DNA of 64,000 bases. Origin: Fimbriimonadaceae bacterium (GTDB lineage: Bacteria > Armatimonadota > Fimbriimonadia > Fimbriimonadales > Fimbriimonadaceae). The notes beneath the pieces are model-generated. The model searched no databases. It was not told the DNA's origin and worked only from the letters and a program-made list of their open reading frames with translations. Below, one piece after another: positions 16,221 to 26,700 of this stretch. The translations under genes and the position numbers were made by a program. How positions within the stretch are numbered: the first letter of the stretch is position 1; every line of letters begins with the position of its first letter. Location: the NCBI GenBank assembly GCA_023957775.1, contig JAMLGR010000007.1, positions 121,983 to 185,982 of the forward strand. Reading direction: 5' to 3'.

Positions 16221-17210
16221 CTAGCCGCCGCGCTGCCCACCTCCGCGGGGAGGGCCGCCGGGGCCCCCGCCGCCGGGGCCGCCCTGGGGACGCTGGAACA
16301 CGAACGGCTTGCCGAGCATCTTCTCCCACTTGGCCTTTTGGGCCGGCGTGAGGATGGCGAGGGCCTTCTTGTTGGCCTCTTCCCGCGCCTTCATGAAGGC
16401 CTCGCGGTCGAATCCTCCGCCCGGTCCTCCGGCACCAGGCGCGCCCGGGGCCGCCCCGCCGCCGCGTGGAGCGGCGCCGGCGGCACCGCCGCCGCCCTGC
16501 GGGCGCGGGACTTGCAGAGCTGCTTCGATCTTCTTGGTCTGATCCGCGGAGAGGCCGAGATCCTTGGCCACATTGTCGCGGGTCAGAGCCCGGGGACCCT
16601 GCATTTGTAGCTCGATTTCGCGTAGCCGCTGCGTCTGCTCCGGCTTGAGGATCGCCTCGACCTTGGCCTGAATCTCGGCGCGTTGCTTGGCTCGCTCCTC
16701 GGGCGACATCTGTTGCCCACCCCCGCCTTGACCCTGTTGGGGCAAGGCGGCCTCGATCTTCTTGACCTGGTCGTCGGTGAGCTTCAGCTCCTTCTGGAAC
16801 TGCTCGTTCCGAAGCATCATGCCGACGTTGAATCCCCGTCCGCCGCCGCGCGGCCCGCCTCCGCCTGGGCCGCCGCGCGCGTTGTTCGCGCTCGGCCCGG
16901 GACCGCCAGCGCCGGCTTGGGGGGCTCTCCCTCCGGGCGCTGGGGCCGCCCCGTTGGCGGGGGGTGTCGGCTTCGCTTCGCCGGGGGCAGCGGCCGGCGT
17001 CTGCTCGCCGGGTTTTACCGCTTCGGGCGCAGCCGGTTCGGCCGTCGCTTGGGCGCCGGTTACGGCCGTGCTGTCCGTGCCCTCCTTCTGGGCGACGGTG
17101 GCGTTGGGCTCGGATTTGGCGGCACTGGAGCCTTCGGACGGCGGTTGAGAGCCGGTGCCGCAACCCACGGCGAGCGCCGCAAGGGCGAGGAGAAGAAAGG
17201 AGCTTTTCAT
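16221..17210 (-). CDS. Spy/CpxP-like lipoprotein with LTxxQ motifs
   Basis: A 329-residue protein. The start is the ATG at 17210, giving a lipoprotein signal (MKSSFLLLALAALAVGC, Cys at residue 17). A long Pro/Ala/Gly linker follows. Two helical repeats carry the LTDDQVKKIEAAL and LSADQTKKIEAAL motifs (LTxxQ-like, as in the Spy/CpxP periplasmic chaperones). The C-terminus is Gly/Arg/Pro-rich (GGPGGGGPGGPPRGGG). A similar 'LTxxQ ... RLREIELQ' arrangement is common in Planctomycetota and Armatimonadota. A chaperone or envelope-stress role is inferred only. Confidence 0.7.
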   Translation of the reverse strand: MKSSFLLLALAALAVGCGTGSQPPSEGSSAAKSEPNATVAQKEGTDSTAVTGAQATAEPAAPEAVKPGEQTPAAAPGEAKPTPPANGAAPAPGGRAPQAGAGGPGPSANNARGGPGGGGPRGGGRGFNVGMMLRNEQFQKELKLTDDQVKKIEAALPQQGQGGGGQQMSPEERAKQRAEIQAKVEAILKPEQTQRLREIELQMQGPRALTRDNVAKDLGLSADQTKKIEAALQVPRPQGGGGAAGAAPRGGGAAPGAPGAGGPGGGFDREAFMKAREEANKKALAILTPAQKAKWEKMLGKPFVFQRPQGGPGGGGPGGPPRGGGQRGG

Positions 17211-17310
17211 GGTTCTAAACGTGGATACCGCTTGAGGAGAGGCGATTCGTTCCCGTCCCTGTCCGATGGCGTTCGATTCCCACCGTGCGCCCCTCAATGC
17301 ATAATGCCTC

Positions 17311-17946
17311 ATGGTCCGGTGGCACTTCGCACCCCTTCTCGCAGTTGCCCCGTTTGCCTTGGGACAAGAGTCTCCCGCGGGAGGCGCCCAGGTCCCCACG
17401 TGAACCGGGTGACCCGGCGAGGGCCGCTTCCTCGGTTCGAGGGGCATTGAGAACGAGTGGAGCTTGACCCTGCGGTTCGCCGACGTCGACGTGGACCGGG
17501 CGCGCACGCGTGTGAATCTCTTCTATCGATTCGCACCGAACTTCCAGGCAGGGTTGGAGTGGAACCCGGGAGAACGGGAGTTGGGACCCGTCGCCAACTG
17601 GATCCTCGCCCCGGAGAGCAAACATCGGCCGATGACGACGGTCGGGACGTCGAGCGATCGCATCTTTTCGCCGCGGGGAACCCAGGCATACTACGCGACG
17701 CTCGCCAAGAGCCTTCCTTGGACCGGCTCCAGCGCCTACGTTTCCTTCTCCTACTCGGAGTGGGAGGACACGCTGCTCGTTCCCTTTGGTTCAACGTTCG
17801 AAGTGGCGCGCCAATGGGATCTGACGGGCATGCACGACGGCCGCAACACCCACGCGCTCGTTACGTACAAGATGCCCGAGGCGAACGTGAGCTTCCTGAT
17901 GATCAAGATGCGCTACCCCGGAATCAGCCTCGGTTTCGGCTTTTGA
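17311..17946 (+). pseudogene. Secreted beta-barrel-like protein interrupted by two in-frame TGA codons
   Basis: From ATG 17311 the frame encodes a signal peptide (RWHFAPLLAVAPFALGQ). It then meets TGA at 17401 and again at 17410, and continues open to 17946. The downstream part (GIENEWSLTLRFADVDVDR, VNLFYRFAPNFQAGLEWNPG, KMRYPGISLGFGF) has alternating hydrophobic residues and a terminal Phe, like an outer-membrane beta-barrel. Either the gene has two nonsense mutations (both one base from TGG), or the 3' part is translated separately from the TTG at 17464. A CATAAT box lies five bases before the ATG. Confidence 0.45.
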
Positions 17947-18007
17947 CGCGTCACCCAAGTCTGCACGCAGCGGGCCGGGGCCATTGCGCGTATGCTTGTT
18001 CCGCAGC

Positions 18008-18604
18008 ATGAGCGAGGATGGGCGGATCGCGATCTTGGTGGGCTCGCAAGGGCGGGGCTCCAACATGCGCGCGCTGGCGGAGGCTTGTGCTCGGGGCGAT
18101 GTTCCCGCCTCCGTGGCGCTCGTGGTCTCACCCAGAGAGGCGACCGGAGCCGTCGAGACCGCCCGCAAGTTGGGCTTGGCCGTCGCCGTCCTCCCCTACA
18201 AGGATCCCGCCTATGAAGAGCGGTTGGTTTCCCTGCTCCACGAGACTGGCGTCCAGTGGGTCTGCCTCGCGGGCACCATGCGCCTGCTGCCCTCCCAAGT
18301 GTTGGCCGCCTATCCGGACCGGGTGCTGAACATCCACCCCGCCCTCCTGCCGAAGTTCGGGGGGAAGGGGATGTACGGGCATCACGTGCACGAGGCCGTG
18401 CTGGCCGCCGGAGAGACCGAATCGGGTTGCACGGTGCACCGGGTGAACGAACGCTACGACGAGGGCGAGATCGTGCTGCAGCTTCGATGCCCGGTGTTGC
18501 CGGACGACACGCCCGAGACCCTCGCGGCGCGCGTCTTGGCCCTCGAGCACCAGGCGTACGCGCAGGCTCTGGCTTTGGAGATCCAGCGGAGGAACGGTGG
18601 CTGA
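18008..18604 (+). CDS. purN: Phosphoribosylglycinamide formyltransferase (GAR transformylase)
   Basis: A 198-residue enzyme of purine synthesis that transfers the formyl group of 10-formyl-tetrahydrofolate to GAR. The phosphate-binding start is ILVGSQGRGSNM. The catalytic triad is visible as Asn108 and His110 in VLNIHPALLPKFGGKGMYG and Asp151 in RYDEGEIV. The ATG at 18008 is preferred because the extra eight upstream residues are not part of the fold. A TATGCT box 11 bases before the ATG and no Shine-Dalgarno suggest a very short leader. The 3' end overlaps plsC by eight bases. Confidence 0.93.
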   Translation: MSEDGRIAILVGSQGRGSNMRALAEACARGDVPASVALVVSPREATGAVETARKLGLAVAVLPYKDPAYEERLVSLLHETGVQWVCLAGTMRLLPSQVLAAYPDRVLNIHPALLPKFGGKGMYGHHVHEAVLAAGETESGCTVHRVNERYDEGEIVLQLRCPVLPDDTPETLAARVLALEHQAYAQALALEIQRRNGG

Positions 18605-19238
18605 AAACCACCCCTCCCCACCGGTGCACGGGCCTCTCTTTCGCTGGCTCTGGCTCCCGATGATGAAGCTCTTCGCCGGCTTTCTCATGTTCTTGCTCGG
18701 TTCGTTGCGCGTGCGCGGCAAGTACCGGGTTCCGCGCAAGGGTCCGGTCCTCGTCCTCGTCAACCACACGGCCGACATCGACCCCGTCGCGGTCCAACTC
18801 GCGTGCACGCGCCCCATCCACTTCATGGCCAAGAGCGAGCTGTTCTCCATGCCCGCGCTCGGGCCGTTCCTGAAGCTGTTCAAGGCCTTCCCCGTGAAGC
18901 GCGGGGAACCAGACCGGGGGGCGCTGAAACTCGCGGTGGAGTACCTGAAGGCGGGCGAGGTCGTGTGCGTGTTCCCCGAGGGCCAGCTCAGTGAGAACGG
19001 CGAGCTCCAGGAGTTGAAGCCGGGCGTGGCGCTGATCGTTCGCATGTCGGGCGCCCCGGTGATCTGCCTGGGCGTGACCGGGACGCGTCGCCTTTTGCCG
19101 TACGGGGCGACGATTCCCAGACCGGCGTTCCGAGCGGTCCACGCCGAGTGGGGCGAACCCCACACGTTTGCCAAGGACGACTCGACCGAGGCGATCCTGG
19201 GATGGATCGAGGGCCAGTTGCGCTCGCTGACTACCTAA
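18597..19238 (+). CDS. plsC: 1-acyl-sn-glycerol-3-phosphate acyltransferase
   Basis: A 213-residue membrane-associated acyltransferase making phosphatidic acid from lysophosphatidic acid. An N-terminal hydrophobic helix (residues 18-38) anchors it. The HX4D motif is NHTADIDP (His57, Asp62), block II is PVKRGEPDRG, block III FPEGQLS (residues 126-132), and block IV is near APVICLGVTG. It starts at a GTG within the GTGGCTGA overlap with purN, the same junction as kdpD/kdpE. A repeat block begins five bases after the stop. Confidence 0.9.
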   Translation: MAENHPSPPVHGPLFRWLWLPMMKLFAGFLMFLLGSLRVRGKYRVPRKGPVLVLVNHTADIDPVAVQLACTRPIHFMAKSELFSMPALGPFLKLFKAFPVKRGEPDRGALKLAVEYLKAGEVVCVFPEGQLSENGELQELKPGVALIVRMSGAPVICLGVTGTRRLLPYGATIPRPAFRAVHAEWGEPHTFAKDDSTEAILGWIEGQLRSLTT

Positions 19239-19242
19239 GTCT

Positions 19243-19482
19243 GGGAGTGCGCGCACTCGCGCGTCGCCCTTCCCCAAGCGGCTTGCCGCCAAGAAACCTG
19301 GGAGTGCGCGCGCTCGCGCGTCGCCTTTCCCCCGAGCGGCTTGCCGCGAGACCAAAGCCCGTGACAGGCAACCCCTTTTCGCCGGACAAGTCCGGCGAGC
19401 GAGGGCGACGCGCGAGCGCGCGCACTCCCAAGTCGTGGCGAGCCGCTCGGGGGCAAGGCGACGCGCGTGCGCGCGCACTCCC
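19243..19482. repeat. Hairpin-module repeat block 1 (between plsC and mocA)
   Basis: The block starts with GGGAGTGCGCGC at 19243 (second copy at 19300) and ends with GCGCGCACTCCC at 19482. Inside are CG-rich hairpins after each GGGAG, two GCGGC-TT-GCCGC hairpins (19278-19289 and 19336-19347), and a GCCGGAC-AA-GTCCGGC hairpin (19381-19396). Inverted copies of the first module lie near 19405-19429 and 19453-19482. It separates convergent genes, ending five bases before the mocA stop. It shares all its modules with the blocks at 32174 and 46502. Confidence 0.9.
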
Positions 19483-19486
19483 ACAC

Positions 19487-20044
19487 TCAGACGAGGTCTT
19501 GGGGGTGGTCGATGTCCGCCGCTTCGCTTGGCGCGAGGTCCACGGCCCTCACCTGGTCGGCGTGGCGGTGGAGCAGCACTCTGGCCCCCTCGTCGCCCGA
19601 CAGTGCACCCAGTTCGCCGCGGTAAGCGCCGCCGAAGAGCACGGGCGGACCCAAACGGCCCTCGGTGCGCGAGGCGACGATCGTGGTTTCCTCCGACCGT
19701 TCCGCCACAAGCGCCCGGAGGTGGTCGGGCGGCACGCGCGGCATGTCTCCGAGCACGATCAGGTAGCCCTCCGCGGCGCCCGCGGCTTCCACCCCTGCGG
19801 CGATCGAGGTGCCGAGCCCCTCTTCAAAACGGGCGTTGCGAACCACGGTGGCGCCTGGAAGAACGGCCTGCACCCGCGGGGCCTCGAAGCCCGCGACCAC
19901 CACGATCCGCTCCAGACCCGCCCCGAGCATCGTCTTCCAGACCGCCTCGACGACGAACCCCGATCCCCAGGGGGCAAGCAGCTTGTTGACGCCGCCCATC
20001 CGCTCCGAACGTCCCGCCGCAAGCAGGATCCCGGCGATCGTCAT
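19487..20044 (-). CDS. mocA: Molybdenum cofactor cytidylyltransferase-like NTP transferase
   Basis: A 185-residue MobA-like nucleotidyltransferase. It opens with the signature LLAAGRSERMGGVNKLLAPWG, followed by VVEAVWKTML and LGDMPRVPPDHL, and a PPVLFGG segment. MocA attaches CMP to the molybdopterin cofactor for the xanthine-oxidase family, whose subunits are encoded just upstream. Its ATG overlaps the stop of the xdhC-like gene (ATGA at 20041-20044). It is the last gene of the four-gene molybdenum hydroxylase operon. Confidence 0.88.
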   Translation of the reverse strand: MTIAGILLAAGRSERMGGVNKLLAPWGSGFVVEAVWKTMLGAGLERIVVVAGFEAPRVQAVLPGATVVRNARFEEGLGTSIAAGVEAAGAAEGYLIVLGDMPRVPPDHLRALVAERSEETTIVASRTEGRLGPPVLFGGAYRGELGALSGDEGARVLLHRHADQVRAVDLAPSEAADIDHPQDLV

Positions 20045-21063
20045 CGCATCCGCTTGACCTGCACGATCTCGGCGAGGATTGCGAGCGCGATCTCCTCGGG
20101 CGTCCGCGCGCCGATGGCGAGCCCGACCGGGCCGCGGATGCGGTCGAGATCCTCCTCCGAGAATCCTTTGGCCCGCATGCGTTCGCGGCGCGACGCCTGG
20201 GTCGATCGGCCCCCGAGGGCGCCGATGTAGGGTGCGGGGCTCCGCAGGAGAATCTCAAGCGCCGGATCGTCGATCTTGGGATCGTGGGTCAGCAGGATCG
20301 CATACGTCTCCTCGTCCGGAGGAAAGCCGCACAGCGCGTCTTGCGGCCACTCGGCGACGAGCAGGTCCGGAGGGTCGGGGAACCGCTCCGCGGTCGCGAA
20401 CGCCGCTCTCGGATCCACGACAACGCTGGTGAACCCGAGGTCGCGTGCGAGGCGAACCAAGGGCACGGCGATATGCACGGCGCCGACGATGAGAAGCCGG
20501 TCCGGTGCGGGCATGACGTGGACGAAACACGGAACGCCCTCGACCTCGGCCACACCGTCCTCGCGCCGTCCCCATGCGCTCCTTGCTGCTTCCACAGCCG
20601 GCAAAAGGCCTCCCGACGACGCGCCGGTCGGGCTCCACACCAGGTGTGTCGGCCGATTCGGGTCGAGGCTGGCCACGCGCACGCAGGCGAGGCCCTCGTC
20701 GGCCATCCGCAGCACGTCCCACCAACCCGTCCCGTCGGGTCCGTCCTCCTCAAGGGCCGGACGCTCGACCCACACTTGGATTCCGCCGCCGCAAGAGAGA
20801 CCGACCTCCCATCCGTCGTCGGACGCTTCTCCAAATTCGAGCAGTCTGGGCCGGCCGTCCCCGAGCACCGACAGGGCTTCGGTGATCACCGCCCCCTCCA
20901 CGCAGCCGCCGCTCACCGACCCCACGCTCAGACCGTCGTCGCGCACGGCCATGCAGGCACCGGTCGGGCGCGGGGACGAGCCCCGCGTCTGGACCACCGT
21001 GGCCAACGCGAACCGCCGGCCTTCGGCCGTCCACTCCAGCACCGCTCCGGCGACGGCGCGCAT
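20041..21063 (-). CDS. XdhC/CoxI-family molybdenum hydroxylase maturation factor
   Basis: A 340-residue protein. The N-terminal XdhC/CoxI domain has FALATVVQTRGSSPRPTGACMAV and SVSGGCVEGAV; the C-terminal Rossmann-like XdhC domain has LLIVGAVHIAVPLVRLARDLG and YAILLTHDPKIDDPAL. XdhC binds the sulfurated molybdenum cofactor and inserts it into the apoenzyme. Its ATG (21061-21063) touches the stop of the large-subunit gene (21064) with no gap, and its stop overlaps mocA. Confidence 0.9.
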   Translation of the reverse strand: MRAVAGAVLEWTAEGRRFALATVVQTRGSSPRPTGACMAVRDDGLSVGSVSGGCVEGAVITEALSVLGDGRPRLLEFGEASDDGWEVGLSCGGGIQVWVERPALEEDGPDGTGWWDVLRMADEGLACVRVASLDPNRPTHLVWSPTGASSGGLLPAVEAARSAWGRREDGVAEVEGVPCFVHVMPAPDRLLIVGAVHIAVPLVRLARDLGFTSVVVDPRAAFATAERFPDPPDLLVAEWPQDALCGFPPDEETYAILLTHDPKIDDPALEILLRSPAPYIGALGGRSTQASRRERMRAKGFSEEDLDRIRGPVGLAIGARTPEEIALAILAEIVQVKRMR

Positions 21064-23133
21064 CTAGTCGAGGTCGCCCGGCTGCATCGGAAGGCGCCGA
21101 ATGCGCTTGCCGGTCGCGGCGAAGATCGCGTTCATCAACGCGGGCGGCACCGGCGGGTAGGTGGGCTCGCCCATTCCTCCCGGCGAGTTGGCGCCCTCGA
21201 TGAAGTGCACTTCCACATTCGGCATGTCGGCGATCTTGATCCACGGGTAATCGAAGTAGGAGCTCTGTTCGACTCCGCCGTTCGCGATCGTGATGCCCGC
21301 GTGCAAGGCCGTGGAGATTCCGTCGACCACACACCCCTCGGCTTGGGCGCTGGCCCCGCTCGGACTCACGACCACCCCGCAATCGATGGCCTCGACCACG
21401 CGGTCCACCTTCACCTCGCCCGCTCTCACGGTCACTTCGGCGACGACCGCGACATACGAGCCGAAGCCCGCGAAGCACGCGACGCCTTGGGCGGAGCCCT
21501 TGGGCATCTCGCGGCCCCACTGCGCCTTCTCCTTCACAGTCTCGACGCACTTCTTCAGCCTGGGATCTTGCAGGAGTTTCAAGCGAAGTTCGAGCGGGTC
21601 CTGGCCGCCCAGATGCGCCAGTTCGTCGAAGAAGGACTCCTCGACGAAGCACGTCTGGGAGGCGCCGACCGAGCGCCATGCGCCGGTTGGAACGGGAATG
21701 TTCGCACCGCCGTTGCGCTGCTGCACGTTCGCTACGTCGTAGGCGATGCGCGTGCGGGAGAAATCCCCGCCGCCCCGCCGCCCCGACGGGCCCATCATCT
21801 GGTGAAGCCACGCGACCGGCATGCCCTGCGCGTCCACCGCACCCATCAGGGCGTGGTGGCTGGTGGGGCGGTAGAAGTCATGGCGCATGTCGTCGTCGCG
21901 CGACCAGATCACCTGCACCGGACCGCCGATCGCCTTCGAGAGAAGCGCAGCCTCCGTCGCGTAGTCGCCCTGAAGGCGCCGGCCGAATCCTCCGCCGATC
22001 ATCGGGACGTGCACCGTCACCGCCGTCAGGGGCAGGCCGAGGGTTTGTGCGACCGAGGAGCGCACCCCGTCCGCGCCCTGGGTGGGAGCCCAAAGCTCGG
22101 CGGAGTCGGCCTTCACGTCGGCGATGCAGTTCATCGGCTCCAACGGCGAGTGCGACAGGAACGGAAGGTCGTACTCCGCGCGGAGGCTCTTCGCACCGCC
22201 GACGGCTGGAAACTCGCCGACCGCGTCCACCAAGGCCTGGCGGATCTTCGCGCTGTCGAGATCGGCGTTCGGGCCCATGTCCCAGTCGATCTCGAGCACG
22301 CGGCGCCCCTCGAGGGCCGCCCACGTGTGGTCGGCGACGACCGCGATGCCCGAGGGCTGCTCGACGACCTTGCGTACGCCGGGAATCCGCATCGTGCGCG
22401 AATCGTCGAACGACTTCGCCCGAGCGCCAAACGCCGGCGGGCGTGCGATCGCGGCGACCGCGGCGCCCTTGGGCCGAAGGTCCGACGCATACTGCGCCTT
22501 GCCCATAGCGATGTCGCGGGCATCGATCCGTCCCACCCGCTTGCCCACGAGCTTGAACGCCTCGGGGCTCTTGAGCTGGACGGATTGGCGATCGGGGACC
22601 GGAAGGGTCGCGGCCAACTCGACCAGCTCGCCAAAGGGGGCTTCGCGACCGGGACCCGGGTGCGACACCTTGCCGTTCTCGGCGTGGCACTCGGACGCGG
22701 GCACGCCCCACTTCTGGGCGGCCGCGGCGACCAGCATCGTCCGGGCGGTTGCGCCGGTGAGGCGAAGCGGTCCCCACATCGAACGCACCGAACTGCTGCC
22801 GCCCGTGCCTTGGGAGCCGTACTTCTCACGGTCGCCGTCGGCCTGCTCCACACGCACGTTCTCCCAAGGAATGTCCAACTCCTCGGCGACGAGGGTGGCG
22901 AGCACCGTGCGGGCACCTTGCCCCATGTCGGACTTGGAAATCGTGACGGTCGCAATGCCGTTGGAATCAAGGCGGAGCCAAGCGCTCGGGATCAGTTCGG
23001 CCTTGCCGGCGCCGCTCTTCAGGAGCCCTTCTTCCAACGTGGGGCGGGCGTAACAACCGAGGACCAATCCTGCGCCGGCACCGGCGGTGACCTTCAGAAG
23101 CGTTCGTCGGGAAAGCGATGGTTGGCTGCTCAT
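21064..23133 (-). CDS. Molybdopterin-binding large subunit of an IorB-like periplasmic dehydrogenase
   Basis: A 689-residue protein of the xanthine-oxidase family, isoquinoline 1-oxidoreductase (IorB)-like. A Tat signal is present ([20 protein letters not shown]), with a possible but atypical lipobox at the Cys. The cofactor domain follows: [95 protein letters not shown] with the conserved Glu near the C-terminus. The substrate (aldehyde or N-heterocycle) cannot be told. It is translationally coupled to the 2Fe-2S subunit upstream. Confidence 0.88.
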   Translation of the reverse strand: MSSQPSLSRRTLLKVTAGAGAGLVLGCYARPTLEEGLLKSGAGKAELIPSAWLRLDSNGIATVTISKSDMGQGARTVLATLVAEELDIPWENVRVEQADGDREKYGSQGTGGSSSVRSMWGPLRLTGATARTMLVAAAAQKWGVPASECHAENGKVSHPGPGREAPFGELVELAATLPVPDRQSVQLKSPEAFKLVGKRVGRIDARDIAMGKAQYASDLRPKGAAVAAIARPPAFGARAKSFDDSRTMRIPGVRKVVEQPSGIAVVADHTWAALEGRRVLEIDWDMGPNADLDSAKIRQALVDAVGEFPAVGGAKSLRAEYDLPFLSHSPLEPMNCIADVKADSAELWAPTQGADGVRSSVAQTLGLPLTAVTVHVPMIGGGFGRRLQGDYATEAALLSKAIGGPVQVIWSRDDDMRHDFYRPTSHHALMGAVDAQGMPVAWLHQMMGPSGRRGGGDFSRTRIAYDVANVQQRNGGANIPVPTGAWRSVGASQTCFVEESFFDELAHLGGQDPLELRLKLLQDPRLKKCVETVKEKAQWGREMPKGSAQGVACFAGFGSYVAVVAEVTVRAGEVKVDRVVEAIDCGVVVSPSGASAQAEGCVVDGISTALHAGITIANGGVEQSSYFDYPWIKIADMPNVEVHFIEGANSPGGMGEPTYPPVPPALMNAIFAATGKRIRRLPMQPGDLD

Positions 23134-23594
23134 GGCTGCTCCTCCTTGGCCGCGCGGTGGATGGCCGCGCGGATGCGCTGGTACGTGCCGCACCGGCAAA
23201 CGTTGTGCTGCATGGCCTCGTCGATCTGCTCGTTGGACGGGCGGGGCGTCGAGGCCAAGAGGGCCGCCGCGCTCATGATCTGACCCGTCTGGCAGTAGCC
23301 GCACTGCGCGACGTCCTCCGCGACCCAGGCGCGCTGCACCGGGTGCGATCCGTCGGGCGACAGGCCCTCGATGGTCGTGATCTTCTTGCCGACCGCGTCG
23401 GCGACGGGGAGGAGGCAGGACCGAAACGCGGCGCCGTCGAGATGCACCGTGCAAGAGCCACAAGAGCCGACGCCGCATCCGTACTTGGCGCCCGTCAGCC
23501 CCAGGTTGTCTCGCAACACCCACAGAAGGGGCGTGGTCGGCACCGCTTCCACCTTGTGTTCCTTGCCGTTGACGACGAGCACGAATTCTTTCAT
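23130..23594 (-). CDS. Two-cluster [2Fe-2S] small subunit (IorA/CoxS-like)
   Basis: A 154-residue ferredoxin subunit. The plant-type cluster ligands are in [18 protein letters not shown] with the fourth Cys in FRSCLLPV. The C-terminal helical domain binds the second cluster with [12 protein letters not shown] and NVCRCGTY. It passes electrons from the molybdenum subunit. It is the first gene of the operon 23594-19487 (small subunit, large subunit, XdhC, MocA), all joined by overlaps or zero gaps. A GGAGG lies before the ATG, with TACAGT about 20 bp further up. Confidence 0.93.
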   Translation of the reverse strand: MKEFVLVVNGKEHKVEAVPTTPLLWVLRDNLGLTGAKYGCGVGSCGSCTVHLDGAAFRSCLLPVADAVGKKITTIEGLSPDGSHPVQRAWVAEDVAQCGYCQTGQIMSAAALLASTPRPSNEQIDEAMQHNVCRCGTYQRIRAAIHRAAKEEQP

Positions 23595-23723
23595 ATGGGA
23601 TGGGCCTCCGTCTTTCTACTGTACTACGGGTGGGCGTGGTGGGCGGGTTAGCCGGCGAGGGAAGTTGCTCGCAAAGAACGCTATGGACGCAAAGGGAAAT
23701 CCCTCCGTTCCGGTCTTGCCTGA

Positions 23724-23729
23724 TAAACT
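23724..23729 (+). promoter_or_regulatory. TAnnnT box, leaderless-type promoter of the SGNH/sialidase gene
   Basis: TAAACT, six bases, then GTG at 23736. No Shine-Dalgarno is present. Confidence 0.45.
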
Positions 23730-23735
23730 CTCGGG

Positions 23736-26700
23736 GTGCTCGTCCCCTTTCTTGCCGCCGCCCTGCTCGGCGGAATGGCGCCTCTCAAGATCGTCGTCTT
23801 CGGTGACTCCACCACGGCCTTGCGGACCGGCGTCCATCTCGTCTACGCCGACCGCCTCGCGGAAGAGTTGGCGAGCCAGGGGATCGCATCGCAAATCGTC
23901 AATGCGGGAGTCGGGGGCAACACGACCCGCCAAGCGGTGGCCCGCCTCGAGCACGACGTATTGGCCCGCGACCCCGACCTCGTAATCATCCAGTTCGGCC
24001 TGAACGACTCGGCGGTCGACGTGCTCCGCGGGCGCACGGAACCGCGCGTGTCCCGCTCGGAGTACGAGTGGAACCTCCGCACGATCATCCGGCGGATCAA
24101 GGAACGGGGAGGCGAGCCGATCCTCGCGACGCCCAACCCGGGAATCTGGTCGGAGCGCCTCCTCGAGACCTACGGCCAGCCCCCGTACGACGTCAACGAC
24201 CGTTGGGGATTCAACGTCTATAACGCTCGCTATGCCGAGTCCGTGAGGCGTATAGCGAAGGAAACGGACGTGCCGCTGGTCGACGTGTATCGGATGTACG
24301 AGGCCCAGGACCGCAACCCCGAGAAGATCGAGGGTTGGCTCTCGGACGGGCTCCACCCCAACGACGAGGGACACCGCGCCCTGGCGGCCGTGCTCGCGCG
24401 CCGCGTGGCCGATCTCTTGGCCTTGAACGGCCACCCGCGGGTGGCGGGCACGTGGAGGGCGGTAGTTCGCAACGGCGTTCCGCTGGGTGCCGAAGCGGAC
24501 GGCTGGTCGCCTTCGCCCGAGGGCCTGGTGGGTAACGGGCCGGGGAACCGCCTGGTTTCCAGGGTCTCGATCGGCGACGGGGACTTCCGCATCACCGCGC
24601 GGCTGAAGATGGACGATCAGAAGGGCAGCGCGGCCGCGTTCTTTCTGGACGACTCGGTCTTCGGGTTCGAGGGCGCAAAGGAGACGCTCTTCGTGTCGGG
24701 CGGGGCGTTCGGCGACCTCCAACTGCTCCAACCCTCGGAGGCCGTGTTCAAGCGGGGGGCGTGGATCGCTTTCGAGGCCTCGCGCCAGGGTGGAACGCTC
24801 ACGTGCTCGATCGATGGGAAGGTCGTTGCGAGCGCGCCCGATTCCGGTCCCGTCCACGCCTTCGGGTTCGACCCCTTCCGCAGCCGCATGACCGTCGAGT
24901 CGCTCGAGGTTCGGGGAGAGCTTGAGGACAGGGAGGTTTCCCAGATGGCGCGCGGCTACACTATTCCCACGCTTGACCTTTCGGGCGACAAGTCGAGGCA
25001 GTTCGTCGTGGACCGGGAAGAGGGCCAATACCTGGGACATCCCACCACGGTGCTCCTCGAAGACGGCAAGACGATCCTCACCGTGTTCCCCAAGGGGCAC
25101 GGGCGCGGTCCGATCGTGCTCAAACGCAGCGAAGACGGCGGCAAAACGTGGTCCGAGCGGCTTTCGACGCCCGAAAACTGGGCGACGAGCCTCGAGACCC
25201 CGACGATCCACCGCACGATCGACCCGCGCACGGGCAAGCGCAGGCTGATCGTGTTTTCCGGGCTCTATCCCATTCGGCGGGCCGTGTCGGAGGACGATGG
25301 AGCCACATGGTCGCCCCTGGAGAAGGTGGGCGATTTCGGCGGCATCGTGGCGATGGCGAGCGTGGCCAGGCTGTCCAACGGCGACTACGCGGCGTGGTTC
25401 CACGACGACGGGCGCTTCTTCGCCAACTCGGGCAAGGCCACTTCGACGTTCACCCTATACCAGACGGTTTCCGGCGATGGCGGCCTGACGTGGGAGGCCC
25501 CACGCGCCATCTGGTCGGGCAGCGACGTGCACCTGTGCGAGCCGGGAGTGGTCCGCTCGCCCGACGGCCGCCAACTCGCGCTGCTGCTGCGCGAAAACAG
25601 CCGTCGCCGCAACAGTTTCGTGATGTTCTCGAACGACGAAGCCCAGACGTGGACCGCGCCGCGCGAACTTCCCGCGGCCCTGACCGGAGACCGCCACACG
25701 GCCAAGTACCTGCCGGACGGCCGGCTGTTCATCTCGTTTCGCGACACGACGCGCGAAAGCCCGACGCAGGGGGACTGGGTCGCATGGGTGGGCACGTACG
25801 ACGACATCGTGGACAGGCGCGAGGGGCAGTATCGAGTGCGCCTGATGGACAACCAGGACTCTTGGGATTGCGCCTATCCGGGCGTCGAGGTCCTGCCCGA
25901 CGGCACGATCGCGACCACCACCTACGGCCATTGGGAGGCGGGCAAGGAGCCCTACGTGGTGTGCGTGCGGCTTCGGGTGGAGGAGTTGGACGCGCTGGCC
26001 AAGCAGGGCAAGCTGCTGGGCGCCGCGCCGGACACCGCGTTGTTCCAAGATGGCCTCGACGGTGCCGCGGAGGTCCGCAGCCCGTCGTTGGCGGCGACGC
26101 CCCACGCGCTGGTAGCGGTGGCCGAAGCGCGGCGGGAGCGGGCGGGCGATCTGCCCAACAACATCGACCTCGTGATGCGCCGAAGCACCGACGGTGGCCA
26201 GACGTGGAGCGCGGTGGAAACGATCGTGGACCCGCCCGGCACCGAAGGCGCGAGCCGTCCTCAGCTCACGTACGACTCGGCTTCGGGGGTCTTGTGGCTG
26301 GCGTACACGTACGGCTCACGCGGATTGGGCACCCAGGAGTCACGCCCGGGCTTTGGGGTGTTCGAGACCCTGCAGCTCCTCGTGCGGCGCAGCGAAGACG
26401 ACGGCGCGACCTGGTCGGACGCGGTGAACATCACCACGCAGGTGAAGCAGCGCGCCTGGCGGGCGCTCTGGACGTCGCCGGGAAGCGGTGCCGTGCTGCG
26501 ATCAGGCCGGATCGTGCTCCCTGCGACGGCGATCGACGAGAACGGCATCGTGCAATCGCGCGCCTTGCTGAGCGACGACCACGGCCGGTCGTGGCGCTGT
26601 TCGAAGCTCGCGGCGGCCGGTGCCGTGGATGGCGCCGTTGTGGAGCGCGAGGACGGATCGCTCCTGCTCTCGATGGGAAGCCTGCAGGGCGTGGGGCTTC

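Noticed and set aside
20284..23283. Very long plus-strand frame (about 999 codons) across the molybdenum operon
   Set aside because: It is the antisense of the well recognised XdhC, large-subunit and 2Fe-2S genes; long shadows are expected at this GC content.
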